Source: Lactobacillus sp. ESL0677 (GTDB lineage: Bacteria > Bacillota > Bacilli > Lactobacillales > Lactobacillaceae). Taken from it: a DNA stretch of 64,000 bases. The position numbers were made by a program, and so were the translations under genes. The notes beneath the pieces were generated by a model. It saw only the letters and a program-made list of their open reading frames with translations. It made no database searches and had not been told where the DNA came from. Positions within the stretch are counted from its first letter, which is position 1. Each line of letters begins with the position of its first letter. Shown here in pieces: positions 50,856-59,694 of this stretch. The stretch spans positions 1-64,000 of the forward strand of contig NZ_CP113946.1 of NCBI RefSeq assembly GCF_029392875.1, in the 5' to 3' direction.

Positions 50856-50858
50856 TGT

Positions 50859-51680
50859 TTATAAATAGCCGCGCTCTAGTCCGACAAAAATCGTCACAAT
50901 TAGTAAATCAGCGCAGCCGCCTAGACTGTAATTGTGTTCTAAACATTCCTGATTAAGCTGCCTTAATTTTTGTTTGCCAGCAGTAGTCGCATAGCCGCCC
51001 AAGGCTAAATATGTAGTTGCTTCTTCGTGCAGCCAATCGATTACTTGGACATTGCCAGCACGCTTAATTAGATTGCTATCGACAGCTCTTGTGGCAATTT
51101 TCATTAGTGTATCTAGTAATCTTGCTTGAATGGTGCCAGTACTGTTTTTTAGAAAAGGCAGGGCGATTTCTTCAATAATTGGGTAGCCCTGTTCGGCTTC
51201 TGCCCGAGCACCACCATAGCCGTACTCGGCATATTCTTTCTCGCCGGCAGTTTGCGGTGAACAGATGTGGCCTAAATCGTGTTCGACTAGGCCGTGGCAC
51301 ATTGCTTGAATAGTAGTAAAGAGTTCTGTGTGGCGAGTGTGACAGTAGCTTTCAGCGCAAGTAAAAACCCCTAAAGCAAAGATTGCTCCTTTGTGTGTGT
51401 TAACTCCATGAGTCGCTGCAAACATTGCCTTTTCAGCGGCAAGGCCTTTGCGGCGCAATGCGAAAAACATCTGCGTTAAGTCAGAACCTGTAAAAGTTTG
51501 ACCAATTTTAACTGCGTCACTAAAGTATTGCGTCAGGCTAAGACTGCTGTCAATAAAAGTATAAATGTTCATATCAGAGTGTGGGCCGGGACTGCCGGGA
51601 TCAACCAGACCAGGTTTAGGTTCTGTTATAACCTCATATAATAGCGCCCGCAGCGCATTTTGCGTAATTGAATTTATCAT
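50859..51680 (-). CDS. citG: Triphosphoribosyl-dephospho-CoA synthase
   Basis: CitG makes 2'-(5''-triphosphoribosyl)-3'-dephospho-CoA, precursor of the citrate lyase prosthetic group. The 273-residue length is typical. It shows the family motifs EPKPGLVDPGSPGPHSDM (about 19-36), THGVNTHKGAIFALG (about 89-103), GYGGARAEAEQGYP and a C-terminal SLGGCADLL. No citrate lyase genes (citCDEF) or citX are in the window, so it is separated from its pathway. Its 3' end faces fumarate reductase, the succinate branch that uses citrate-derived fumarate. The ribosome binding site is poor. Confidence 0.9.
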   Translation of the reverse strand: MINSITQNALRALLYEVITEPKPGLVDPGSPGPHSDMNIYTFIDSSLSLTQYFSDAVKIGQTFTGSDLTQMFFALRRKGLAAEKAMFAATHGVNTHKGAIFALGVFTCAESYCHTRHTELFTTIQAMCHGLVEHDLGHICSPQTAGEKEYAEYGYGGARAEAEQGYPIIEEIALPFLKNSTGTIQARLLDTLMKIATRAVDSNLIKRAGNVQVIDWLHEEATTYLALGGYATTAGKQKLRQLNQECLEHNYSLGGCADLLIVTIFVGLERGYL

Positions 51681-51903
51681 AGATTATTATCTTACTTATT
51701 AAATTATGTTCTAAAATCCGGCTATCTGTAGTATCATAGTCTTTTATGCTATTTATAATTTTTTATAAATTATAAGGTAATTTGAGAATAACATAATTCA
51801 AAAAGCGTCTCAAGTTGATAGAGATCATTAAAAATGTCGCAAAACTTAACGAAGTGAATTTACTCGTTGAGAAATATTGATGTCAGTTTAGAAGGAGAAA
51901 GAA

Positions 51904-53202
51904 ATGGTTTTAACGTGGTGGTCGGCGCTGCTGGGATTGATATTAGCAATTATTTTAATATTAAAAAAATTAAATCCTGTTTATTCGCTAATTTTGGGGG
52001 CAATTCTGGCTTGTTTGATAGGCGGGGCTAGTTTAACACAGACGATTAATATTCTAGTTGCTGGCGGTCAAAGCGTTATGGGAACGATATTACGGGTCCT
52101 AGCTGCAGGGATGCTGGCTGGTGTCATGATGGAATCTGGCGCGGCCAATATCATTGCCAAAACAATTGTAAATAAGCTTGGTGACAAGTTAGCGATTTTT
52201 GCATTAGCACTTGCTACAATGGTGATTACGGCTGTCGGGGTTTTTATTCCGGTAGCTGTTTTGATAGTTGCTCCAATTGCTTTAGAGGTTGGGCAAAGAA
52301 TGCATATCTCTAAATTAGCGCTGCTTGTTGCGTTATCTGGTGGAGGTAAGGCGGGAAATATTATTTCGCCTAATCCCAATATAATTGCGGCAGCCAAAGG
52401 CTTTAAGGTGACATTAAGTCAGTTGATGATTGCCGATTTTATTCCTGCACTTGTTGCGCTTCTAGTGACGGTAATTGTTGCCAGTTTAATTAAAGGCAAG
52501 GGGTCAGCTGTTACTAATCAAGATTTGGCAGGTTTAGCTGCTGAGGATAACGCTGAATCTCTACCATCTCTAGCTTCAGCGCTAGTTACCCCAATTTTGG
52601 CTATTTTGTTATTATTAATTAATCCAATCGGGTCAATTTTCAATTTGACCTTGTTAACTAAAATAAATCTGGATGCAATGTATGTTTTGCCAATTGCCAG
52701 TATCGTCGGTGCACTTGCCATGAAGCAGGGTAAAAAGTTACGCGATTATGCGCAAGCTGGAATTGGCCGAATGACCGATGTTGTGTTAATTTTAATTGGG
52801 GCGGGCGCAATTGGTGCAACGATAACTAATTCAACCTTGCCCAAGTTAATCATTATGTTAATTAAGTCTTCTGGAATTTCAGGTGTCTTTTTAGCTCCAA
52901 TTTCGGGTATTTTGATGGCAGCTGCGTCGGCTTCGACATCTACTGGTGTCATTTTGGCTACCGGCTCATTTACCAAGGCAATTTTGGGCTTTGGCATTTC
53001 GCCTTTGGCTGGTGCTGCAATGGTACATACTGGTGCGATTGTCATCGACCATTTGCCACAAGGTAATTATTTCCATGTAACGGCTAATGCAATGAACATG
53101 GATATTAAGGAGCGCTCAAAGGCAATTGGATATGAGACGATTGTCGGCTTAAGTGCAACGATTGTTGCGACTGTTCTGTATGGCTTTATTCACTTAATGT
53201 AG
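51904..53202 (+). CDS. GntP-family permease, probable glycerate transporter
   Basis: This 432-residue membrane protein has about 11 to 12 helices. It fits the GntP family (gluconate and related acids, proton symport) with LNPVYSLILGAILACLIGG, GGQSVMGTILRVLAAGMLAGVM, SGGGKAGNIISPNPN and GVILATGSF. A glycerate kinase follows after 21 bases, so D-glycerate is the likely substrate. The start has AGAAGGAGAAAG. The 222-base gap upstream holds an imperfect dyad TTATAATTTT...AAATTATAA near 51754 and an inverted repeat AACGAAGT/ACTCGTT at 51848-51868, possible operators. Confidence 0.82.
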   Translation: MVLTWWSALLGLILAIILILKKLNPVYSLILGAILACLIGGASLTQTINILVAGGQSVMGTILRVLAAGMLAGVMMESGAANIIAKTIVNKLGDKLAIFALALATMVITAVGVFIPVAVLIVAPIALEVGQRMHISKLALLVALSGGGKAGNIISPNPNIIAAAKGFKVTLSQLMIADFIPALVALLVTVIVASLIKGKGSAVTNQDLAGLAAEDNAESLPSLASALVTPILAILLLLINPIGSIFNLTLLTKINLDAMYVLPIASIVGALAMKQGKKLRDYAQAGIGRMTDVVLILIGAGAIGATITNSTLPKLIIMLIKSSGISGVFLAPISGILMAAASASTSTGVILATGSFTKAILGFGISPLAGAAMVHTGAIVIDHLPQGNYFHVTANAMNMDIKERSKAIGYETIVGLSATIVATVLYGFIHLM

Positions 53203-53223
53203 TTTTCAGAAAGGAATCTGATT

Positions 53224-54369
53224 GTGAAAATTGTAATTGCACCAGACTCATTTAAAGGGAGTTTAACGGCTAAAGAAGCGGCTCTTGCAATTAAGCAGGG
53301 GATGCAGCCGATTTTACCGCAAGCTGAATATGCGGTTGTACCAATGGCTGATGGCGGCGAAGGCACAGTTAGTGCTCTGACAGCTGCGACTAATGGCAAG
53401 TTCATTCAAGAAGAAGTTACGGGACCGTTAGGACACAAGGTAACGGCTACTTACGGTATTTTAGGTACATCTAACACCGCTGTAATTGAAATGGCGGCGG
53501 CTAGTGGGATGCAATATGTGACGCAGCAAACGCATAATCCCCTGATTGCAACAACTTATGGCACGGGGGAGTTAATTACTAGTGCTCTTAATCATGGAGT
53601 TAGCCAGATTATTCTTGGCATTGGCGGCTCGGCAACTAATGATGGTGGTGCGGGGATGGCCCAAGCACTTGGCTACCAATTACTTGATGATAAGGGGCAT
53701 GAACTTGCTTTTGGTGGTGGTGAGCTTGCCAAGTTAGCTAAGATTGAGACTAGTAATGTTGATCCCAGACTCAAACAGGTGAAAATTTTGATTGCTTCTG
53801 ATGTGACTAATCCGTTGGTCGGACCAGATGGTGCCAGTTATATTTTTGGTCCACAAAAGGGCGCAACTGCAGAGATGGTGGTTAAGTTAGACCACAATCT
53901 TGCTCACTATGCCGACGTAATTCGCCAGGAATTGAAAGTTGACGTTAAGAACCTAGCTGGTGCTGGTGCAGCTGGTGGATTAGGTGCTGGCCTGATTGCT
54001 TTTACCAATTCAACAATGGCTAAGGGCAGCGACATCGTTATTCGCTTTAGCGGATTAAAAGAAAAGCTGCAACAGGCAGATATCGTAATTACTGGTGAAG
54101 GTGGAATTGACTACCAAACGCAGTTTGGTAAAACGCCGTATGGTGTTGCGCTTGCTGCTAAAGAGGTTGCTCCTGATGCACTTGTGCTGGCACTTGCCGG
54201 TAATATTGGTCAAGATGTTAGTGCATTATATGAAAAGGGCGTAATTGATGCAATTTTTGCTACTCCAGTTGGTGCTGAAGCATTGCCTGAAGCAATAGCC
54301 AATGCTGCACACGATGTGGCTGTGACAGCCGAGAATGTAGCACGTTTAATTAAAAATTTAAGTAAATAA
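53224..54369 (+). CDS. glxK: Glycerate kinase
   Basis: This kinase phosphorylates D-glycerate (glxK/garK type I, usually forming 2-phosphoglycerate), feeding lower glycolysis. The 381-residue length is normal. Signatures are IAPDSFKGSLTA at the start, MADGGEGTVSAL (about 40-51), LGIGGSATNDGGAGMAQALG (about 129-148) and ITGEGGIDYQTQFGKTP near 290. The start codon is GTG with AGAAAGGAATC upstream. It is the second gene of the permease-kinase operon, which is closed by a strong terminator. Confidence 0.92.
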   Translation: MKIVIAPDSFKGSLTAKEAALAIKQGMQPILPQAEYAVVPMADGGEGTVSALTAATNGKFIQEEVTGPLGHKVTATYGILGTSNTAVIEMAAASGMQYVTQQTHNPLIATTYGTGELITSALNHGVSQIILGIGGSATNDGGAGMAQALGYQLLDDKGHELAFGGGELAKLAKIETSNVDPRLKQVKILIASDVTNPLVGPDGASYIFGPQKGATAEMVVKLDHNLAHYADVIRQELKVDVKNLAGAGAAGGLGAGLIAFTNSTMAKGSDIVIRFSGLKEKLQQADIVITGEGGIDYQTQFGKTPYGVALAAKEVAPDALVLALAGNIGQDVSALYEKGVIDAIFATPVGAEALPEAIANAAHDVAVTAENVARLIKNLSK

Positions 54370-54402
54370 AAAGCAGGTGTCCTTTGGGACATCTGCTTTT
54401 TT
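54368..54402. terminator. Bidirectional terminator after glycerate kinase
   Basis: A 15-bp stem with one G-T pair (54368-54382 with 54387-54401), 4-nt loop and T run; the A run serves the convergent cytochrome-b5-like gene. Confidence 0.88.
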
Positions 54403-54414
54403 TGGATGAGGTAA

Positions 54415-54645
54415 TTAGTCTTCGTAAGTACCAACTTGGTTTAACTTAGCCAAAACGCTCTTGCCGTGAGGTGATTGTGCAATCCCTTCGTCTAAAGCTT
54501 GACCAGCTGAAAAGCCGTGGTGTTCACCGTTAGTCCAGTGTGAATTACCGGATACATCGTAAACCTTACCGTCAATAGCAACGTAAGCTGGGTTGCCGTT
54601 TTTACCATCGTATTTTGCCAAAGATTCTTTTGTGAACTTCTCCAT
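54415..54645 (-). CDS. Cytochrome b5-like heme/steroid-binding domain protein
   Basis: This 76-residue stand-alone cytochrome b5-like protein begins MEKFTKESLAKYDGKNGNPAYVAIDGKVYDVSGNSHW. The order YVAIDGKVYDVS...HW.NGEHHGFSAGQALDEGIAQSPHGKSVL matches the family; histidines in GEHHG and SPHG could bind heme or another ligand. It has no membrane anchor. Its function in lactobacilli, which do not make heme, is unknown; a ligand-binding or exogenous-heme role is possible. A strong AAGGAGTG ribosome binding site supports the start. It is a single-gene unit. Confidence 0.85.
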   Translation of the reverse strand: MEKFTKESLAKYDGKNGNPAYVAIDGKVYDVSGNSHWTNGEHHGFSAGQALDEGIAQSPHGKSVLAKLNQVGTYED

Positions 54646-54749
54646 TGAAGAACACTCCTTCCATATCTATAAGTACAATATTTATATTTATAACTACTAT
54701 TAGAATAATCCCCTAAAATAAATAAGTCTATTTATATGCTTGCATATTT

Positions 54750-55613
54750 TTATTTGGCAAGCCAACCAGCAATGTCCCACGGAGTAAAAGTGTAATCAAG
54801 CTTACATTGATAAGCAGTTTCATAAGCAGTAACTTTTTGCTGATAATCTTGCTTTAACATTCGTCTAGAGTCAATATTAGCTTCGACACTGGTGTCAGGA
54901 TAAATTGTTGGTAAAACATGGACAACATATTTTGTTTGTTGGAAGTGTGGGTGATCTTTTTCTAATTTAGGTAAAGTTTGAATCTCAATAAAGGTTGAAA
55001 TAATAGGTACATTTTGCTTAGCTGCAAAGTAGTAGGCACCGCGTTGTAATTGGCGCGGTTTACGGTAATTCCACCACATTTCTTGCTCTGGATAAATAAG
55101 TACCCAATTATTTTGTGTAAGTACATCATTGAGGTGTTGGGGAAAATTATTACTGATATAACTGGTGCTTTTGACTAGAGGGATAGTGCCTACGTAATTC
55201 ATCAAGTAGCTTAAAATCCCAGGTAATTTTAAATTTGTATCCTCAATAGCAATTGTTAATTGGTGCTGGGCCTTATTAGCCAGACGTTTGATTGGCAGCG
55301 AGTCAATCTGATTAAAGTGATTAGTTGTGATGATTGCCCCACCACGCGGCAGACCAGATAGATTGTCAAGTCCTGTCAAGATTGTAGAGGCTGTCAATGC
55401 ATATGTTAAAGCATCGAATAAGGTATGACCAATTTTATTGTTTAACTTTCCTATAAAGGTTTGTTGTTTTTGCCAAAAATCATTAACTAAACTTGTCCGC
55501 TCTTGCAGTGACAAAATAGGATCACCAACTTCAACTTTGGCATTAAAATCACCAATTTCAGTGGCATGTTTGATATTAGCAATTACGCGTTCACGATTAT
55601 CTCCAATAATCAT
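54750..55613 (-). CDS. PlsC-like acyltransferase, operon gene 4
   Basis: This 287-residue acyltransferase of the lysophosphatidic-acid type has the catalytic HX4D box in TNHFNQIDSLPI (His99, Asp104) and the acyl-acceptor motif YPEQEMWWNYRKPRQLQRGAYYFA. The first 80 residues are an unrecognised N-terminal region. The start is the ATG at 55613, which overlaps the stop of the GT8 gene by ATGA, so translation is coupled; in-frame start codons further upstream lie inside that gene. It shares the YPE..MW..Y.K.R signature with the acyltransferase at 57430, so they are paralogues. It is the last gene of the glycosyl/acyl operon. Confidence 0.82.
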   Translation of the reverse strand: MIIGDNRERVIANIKHATEIGDFNAKVEVGDPILSLQERTSLVNDFWQKQQTFIGKLNNKIGHTLFDALTYALTASTILTGLDNLSGLPRGGAIITTNHFNQIDSLPIKRLANKAQHQLTIAIEDTNLKLPGILSYLMNYVGTIPLVKSTSYISNNFPQHLNDVLTQNNWVLIYPEQEMWWNYRKPRQLQRGAYYFAAKQNVPIISTFIEIQTLPKLEKDHPHFQQTKYVVHVLPTIYPDTSVEANIDSRRMLKQDYQQKVTAYETAYQCKLDYTFTPWDIAGWLAK

Positions 55614-56557
55614 AAAGTAATCGGTCCTTGCTTCTTTACTTGTGCCCAATTCAATGGGTCGTTGATAGTTTTGTCTTCTTTAGAAAGCATGAAGTCAAGC
55701 TTATTTTTATCTTGTTCACGTTGCTCATCAGTATAATGCTCGAATTCTGTCTTAAGTTCAGCATAAAATTTGGTTGATCGAGCATTATCCCAGAAGTATT
55801 GCGCATATTGGACATTAGCAAAATGCCATGGCTTGAAAAAGAGGTTATAGTGAATAATACTTGGGTTAGCTAATGGTTCCGTATTTTCGTTGGGCGTTGC
55901 ATCCCATTTGGGATCGAGATAAAAGATACGTCCAGCACAGATTTCGTTGAGATAATCCTGGTCGGGTGCAATACAGTCAAAATGATATTTTGTTATTAGA
56001 TTATTAAATTGGCGCACGAAGTGTTCCTTGCGAAAGGCTTGACAATTAAGTAATAAAACACCTGAATTAATATATTCTTGAGGCTTAAGTGCCAAGACAT
56101 CTCTGATATAAGTAATCATCTTCGGAACATACTGAATAGATGAGTCTACGCAAGCCGCAAACAAATTGTTGCCAAGATTAGTCGAATACAATTTAGCAAC
56201 ATCATCATTAATAATTGTATCTGCGTCAAGATAAATTGCCTTGTCGTATTGGGGAAATAGATCCGGAATGTATAAACGATAAAAAATTGACATGGTAAAA
56301 AAATCAGCCTTAAGATAATTTTCAGGACGGTTTTCAATGGGGGCAATAACGTGGTCATCAATGTTGTAAAACTTAATATGCACGTTATCGGTACCGATAA
56401 CGTGCAAGTCTTGCTTATGTTTAGCGGTTAAATCTTGATTTAAAAAATAAACGGTATAATCATTAGTTACACTAGCGTGTTTGACTAGTGAGTTAAGTGA
56501 AACTGCTGCATATTTAGTGTAGTCGTCGCTGATAGAATAAAAAACAGGAATGGTCAT
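55610..56557 (-). CDS. GT8-family glycosyltransferase, operon gene 3
   Basis: This 315-residue family 8 glycosyltransferase is a retaining enzyme using a nucleotide sugar such as UDP-Glc or UDP-Gal. It begins MTIPVFYSISDDYTKYAAVSLNSLVKHA. It has the metal-binding DxD in AIYLDADTIINDDV (111-113), then YINSGVLLLN, IAPDQDYLNEIC and the C-terminal IHYNLFFKPWH, the usual GT8 histidine. No membrane segment is seen, so it acts on the cytoplasmic side. It overlaps the acyltransferase gene downstream by four bases and follows the second GT8 by 26 bases. Confidence 0.88.
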   Translation of the reverse strand: MTIPVFYSISDDYTKYAAVSLNSLVKHASVTNDYTVYFLNQDLTAKHKQDLHVIGTDNVHIKFYNIDDHVIAPIENRPENYLKADFFTMSIFYRLYIPDLFPQYDKAIYLDADTIINDDVAKLYSTNLGNNLFAACVDSSIQYVPKMITYIRDVLALKPQEYINSGVLLLNCQAFRKEHFVRQFNNLITKYHFDCIAPDQDYLNEICAGRIFYLDPKWDATPNENTEPLANPSIIHYNLFFKPWHFANVQYAQYFWDNARSTKFYAELKTEFEHYTDEQREQDKNKLDFMLSKEDKTINDPLNWAQVKKQGPITL

Positions 56558-56583
56558 AAATTTCTCTCCAATAAAACTATAAT

Positions 56584-57417
56584 TTATATTAAGTTGTCCT
56601 TTAACTTTAGGTAATAATCCAGAATATCATCGTATTCGTGCAATTTTAATATTCGATGTACACGTTCAACCTCCCAAGGTTTAACCGTTTGGGTATGAAA
56701 TACTGGTAAGAAACGAAAGCTGGTTGTGAAATGCTGGATGACTGTGTCAGATTTTAATTTGTATTGCTCATTGTATCGTCGTGGTGCAATTCTTTTGAAT
56801 TGAGCAAAGTGATTAAGGGTAGATTGATCAGGCATAAAAACATTTTTAGTTTGTAATAAGTGCCGTATACGGGCAAAGAGTCGAGTTTGTTTGATTAGTG
56901 ATAGGTTTAGTAATAAAACACCAGAATTAATATAATCAAAAAATTTGTGTTCATGCAAATTATGAAAGAAAAACCGCCCCCAATAATCTAGAGTACCAAC
57001 GAACTCAATATTAGTTAGGTCCTGCTGATAAAAGTGCTGTAAGCTGCGGCGAACGATTACATCATCATCTAAGTACAAAATTTTGTCTGGAAGTTGTGGA
57101 ATTTCATCAGCAAATAAGCGTAACATTGCATAAGGGGTAAAATGTGTACCCATATTGGCAAGTGGTGGTTCTTTAACGAACAGACCAGTACAGTCGATTA
57201 ATTTTAGGGTGTTATTAGGATTTTGCTTGGTTAATAGTGACAAAAGGTAATCAGCGGCATGTTTTGAAAAAGGATGAAATTTTTTCTTATAACTTTGCGT
57301 GTACATTGTCAGAATATAAATATGTAGCTCTTCAGCTTTAGCATTTTTTAGTAAAGATAAAGTGGCAATTAAGATTCCATCTTCAGCATGATGGTCACCA
57401 CAAAAAAGAATGTTCAT
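56584..57417 (-). CDS. GT8-family glycosyltransferase, operon gene 2
   Basis: This 277-residue GT8 enzyme is distinct from its neighbour. It has MNILFCGDHHAEDGILIATLSLL at the start, the metal site KILYLDDDVIVRRS (DDD 117-119), FDYINSGVLLLNLSL, FMPDQSTLNHF and, near the C-terminus, VIQHFTTSFRFLPVFHTQTVKPWEVER. Such enzymes add glucose or galactose to a lipid or glycan acceptor. It lies 12 bases after the first acyltransferase of the operon. Two different GT8 enzymes in one operon suggest that a disaccharide is built. Confidence 0.87.
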   Translation of the reverse strand: MNILFCGDHHAEDGILIATLSLLKNAKAEELHIYILTMYTQSYKKKFHPFSKHAADYLLSLLTKQNPNNTLKLIDCTGLFVKEPPLANMGTHFTPYAMLRLFADEIPQLPDKILYLDDDVIVRRSLQHFYQQDLTNIEFVGTLDYWGRFFFHNLHEHKFFDYINSGVLLLNLSLIKQTRLFARIRHLLQTKNVFMPDQSTLNHFAQFKRIAPRRYNEQYKLKSDTVIQHFTTSFRFLPVFHTQTVKPWEVERVHRILKLHEYDDILDYYLKLKDNLI

Positions 57418-57429
57418 TGAAACAACTCC

Positions 57430-58191
57430 TTAATTTGCTTGATGATAAGTGCAATAGTCGTAATCATTGGTTGTGGCTCGTTTTTGCATGGTGGTAGTAA
57501 TCTGCGTATGTAACTTATGTTGTGCGTGCTTAAAGTCCAAATTATTATCAGGATAAAAAGGACCATCGAGATAGACGAGAATGTGAGGATACTTTCCAAA
57601 GCGTGGATGATGGTATGTTGTTGTCATTACGAAGCTAGGTACGTTTAGTTTAACTGGGAAGCGCATGCTGGTTGCAGAAAATGGTCGAATTTTAGTGTAA
57701 TACGGCCAAACGTGAGCTTCAGGATAAATAACAATTACTTTGTTAGCTGTAATTACATGCCTGATTGCTTTAATTAAATTGCCAAATTGCTTTACATTGT
57801 GTCCTACAGGTAAACCAAAATAAGGCAGAATAAATTTTCCTAGGATAGGGATACCCCAATTAGCTTGAGCTGCAATTACGTAGTAATTTTTAGCTGGGAT
57901 AACATTAAGTGGCATTACCGCATCGCCAAAGGGTTGGGTATGATTTGCATAAATGAAATAACCACTATTTTTAATAGTAGCCAATTTATCTTTACCAATT
58001 ATATGAGCGTTGATGATGTGTAGGTAAATTAAGCTTATTAAATGTGCTAACGGTCGAATTCCAACCGACCATATTTTGCCAATATGAGTTGTCGGAAAGA
58101 TAGTGTAATTATCAGGTAATTGGTAATCTTGTTGATGACTAGTAATAATATCGTCAGTTAAATTGTGATAATAGTATTCGCGTTTAACCAT
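57430..58191 (-). CDS. PlsC-like acyltransferase, operon gene 1
   Basis: This 253-residue acyltransferase-like protein has a hydrophobic segment (about 47-63, LAHLISLIYLHIINAHI) that may sit in the membrane. The catalytic box reads YANHTQPFGDA, so the spacing from His84 to Asp90 is five residues instead of the standard four. The acceptor motif is VIVIYPEAHVWPYYTKIRPF. It is the first gene of the operon, with an AAGGAAGG ribosome binding site. It probably adds a fatty acid or other acyl group to the product of the glycosyltransferases, but the box spacing leaves room for a changed activity. Confidence 0.8.
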   Translation of the reverse strand: MVKREYYYHNLTDDIITSHQQDYQLPDNYTIFPTTHIGKIWSVGIRPLAHLISLIYLHIINAHIIGKDKLATIKNSGYFIYANHTQPFGDAVMPLNVIPAKNYYVIAAQANWGIPILGKFILPYFGLPVGHNVKQFGNLIKAIRHVITANKVIVIYPEAHVWPYYTKIRPFSATSMRFPVKLNVPSFVMTTTYHHPRFGKYPHILVYLDGPFYPDNNLDFKHAQHKLHTQITTTMQKRATTNDYDYCTYHQAN

Positions 58192-58394
58192 GAAAACCTT
58201 CCTTCAAGAATGTTATTATGTAATTTTATCATGAATTAAATAATATGAAAAAGTGAAATTTTGCGTAAAATTAGTTATACTTTTAACAAATAAAAGTATC
58301 TGGGAAAACTAGACTTTTGAAAAATATCGTTTAAGGGTAAATATTTTTAAATTTTATAGCTTCTTGTAGTGTAATCTAGACAAAAGTTCGTATC

Positions 58395-58435
58395 AAAAAA
58401 AGGAATGTTAGTTTTTTTCTAATATTCCTTTTTTT
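58395..58435. terminator. Terminator of the DUF1700/DUF4097 gene
   Basis: A 17-base near-perfect stem (58395-58411 with 58419-58435), A and T rich, followed on the minus strand by T residues. Confidence 0.8.
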
Positions 58436-58446
58436 GAATTGAGTTT

Positions 58447-59529
58447 TTAATAAATAGTAATATCGCCATCAGTTGAAGCCAGCTGCAAGGTGTCATTTGA
58501 GGCAATGGTACTGGAAAACTTGTTGCCGATGCTGGACTTATGATAAATAATTGTCCCGTGCTTGGAAATAAGATGGTAATTCATATCATGAGCTAATTGC
58601 TTTAGGTATAAGTTGCCCGTAGTTGAACTAATAATGTTGTTATTAGTTAATTGGCTGCGATCGATTCTGACATCGCCATTTTGGGAATTAAGCTTTAAAG
58701 TCAAATTACATTGGGCAATATCAGAATTACCGTTTAATGTTTGCAGGATAAATTGTCCGCACGCGCTGCGCTTGACGGTGATGTTGCCGTTGCGCGATTT
58801 TAATGAAATAGTGGCAACTTTTGCCTGCGTCATTCTGACATCACCATTTTTGGAATTAAGGGTTAAGTCATTAGCCAGAGTGACATTATTGAATAAAGTA
58901 TCGCCATTGTCTTGCTGCAAGGTTATTGTCTGTAAATTGATGTCTTGCAGGATAACATTGCCATTAGTGTTATATCCGCTGATAGTTGTAAGGACTAAGC
59001 TGCTTGGAACTATAATTTCAACGTGACTGGTAGCTGTCCGCCAATTAATAACAATTAAGCCCTTATTTTTAGGTGGCTGTTGCTCATCAACGATTAAGGT
59101 TTGACCTTTAGTTTTAACCTCAATTGGTCTGCTATTATAATCTGTAATTAAAACTTGGAAGCTATTACCGGAATGGATATACAAATCAGCATTACTAAGT
59201 GCTACTTTAATGTTGATAAATTTATCGGGAATAATTGTTCGTTTACGCGAAGGATTTTTTTCCACGTGAAACCCCCGCACGTAATTGTCACTAGCAGACT
59301 TGGATGATGCCAGGTGAGTAACCTTAGTAATTTCATGATAATCACTGCAGATATCGCGGGCTAACTCTGTCGGCTGACCAAGTTCTTTTTCAATTTCTTC
59401 TTTTGTTTGAAAGTCGCCACTTATTAAAAAGTCACGGTAAAACGCAAGAACAGCCTGTCGCTGTTCAGGAGATAGGTCCAGTAATTTACGTGCCAAAATT
59501 TTAATATAATCATCAATTATTTGAGCCAT
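58447..59529 (-). CDS. DUF1700/DUF4097 envelope-stress-like protein
   Basis: This 360-residue protein has an N-terminal DUF1700-like helical region (about 1-65: LARKLLDLSPEQRQAVLAFYRDFL...KEEIEKELGQPTELARDI). About 230 residues of right-handed beta-strand repeats of the DUF4097 type follow, with recurrent NGD.... and NGN.... turns such as LNSKNGDVRM, LKSRNGNITVK and LNSQNGDVRI. No signal peptide or membrane helix is obvious. Proteins of this layout are often neighbours of PadR or LiaFSR-type envelope stress genes, and a sensing or scaffold role is inferred. It is a single minus-strand gene, divergent from sdpR. Confidence 0.78.
   Translation of the reverse strand: MAQIIDDYIKILARKLLDLSPEQRQAVLAFYRDFLISGDFQTKEEIEKELGQPTELARDICSDYHEITKVTHLASSKSASDNYVRGFHVEKNPSRKRTIIPDKFINIKVALSNADLYIHSGNSFQVLITDYNSRPIEVKTKGQTLIVDEQQPPKNKGLIVINWRTATSHVEIIVPSSLVLTTISGYNTNGNVILQDINLQTITLQQDNGDTLFNNVTLANDLTLNSKNGDVRMTQAKVATISLKSRNGNITVKRSACGQFILQTLNGNSDIAQCNLTLKLNSQNGDVRIDRSQLTNNNIISSTTGNLYLKQLAHDMNYHLISKHGTIIYHKSSIGNKFSSTIASNDTLQLASTDGDITIY
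59258..59273. promoter_or_regulatory. Weak parS-like match inside the DUF4097 gene
   Basis: The core CACGTGAAAC is perfect and the 16-base window matches 13 of 16 parS consensus positions. It lies inside coding sequence, so chance is possible. Confidence 0.2.
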
Positions 59530-59637
59530 GACTATTCTTCCACATTAAGTAAGTTTAAATTATTTTTAAATCTATTATATGCTTTTAATTATTAAATAAT
59601 TGTTTAAACGGCTTTAATTAAAATTTTTAACGTGGTA

Positions 59638-59677
59638 CTATTTAGATAAATATCTAATTAGATATTTATCTAAATAG
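59638..59677. promoter_or_regulatory. Perfect 40-bp palindrome: probable SdpR operator
   Basis: The two 20-base halves (59638-59657 and 59658-59677) are exact reverse complements, with the repeated unit TTAGATAAATATCTAA. It overlaps an extended -10 (TGGTACTAT, ending 59641) and ends 18 bases before the sdpR start. A DNA-binding ArsR-type dimer, or two, could bind it and block transcription. It is unusually long and perfect for an operator. Confidence 0.75.
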
Positions 59678-59694
59678 CTAGGAGAAAATGATCA

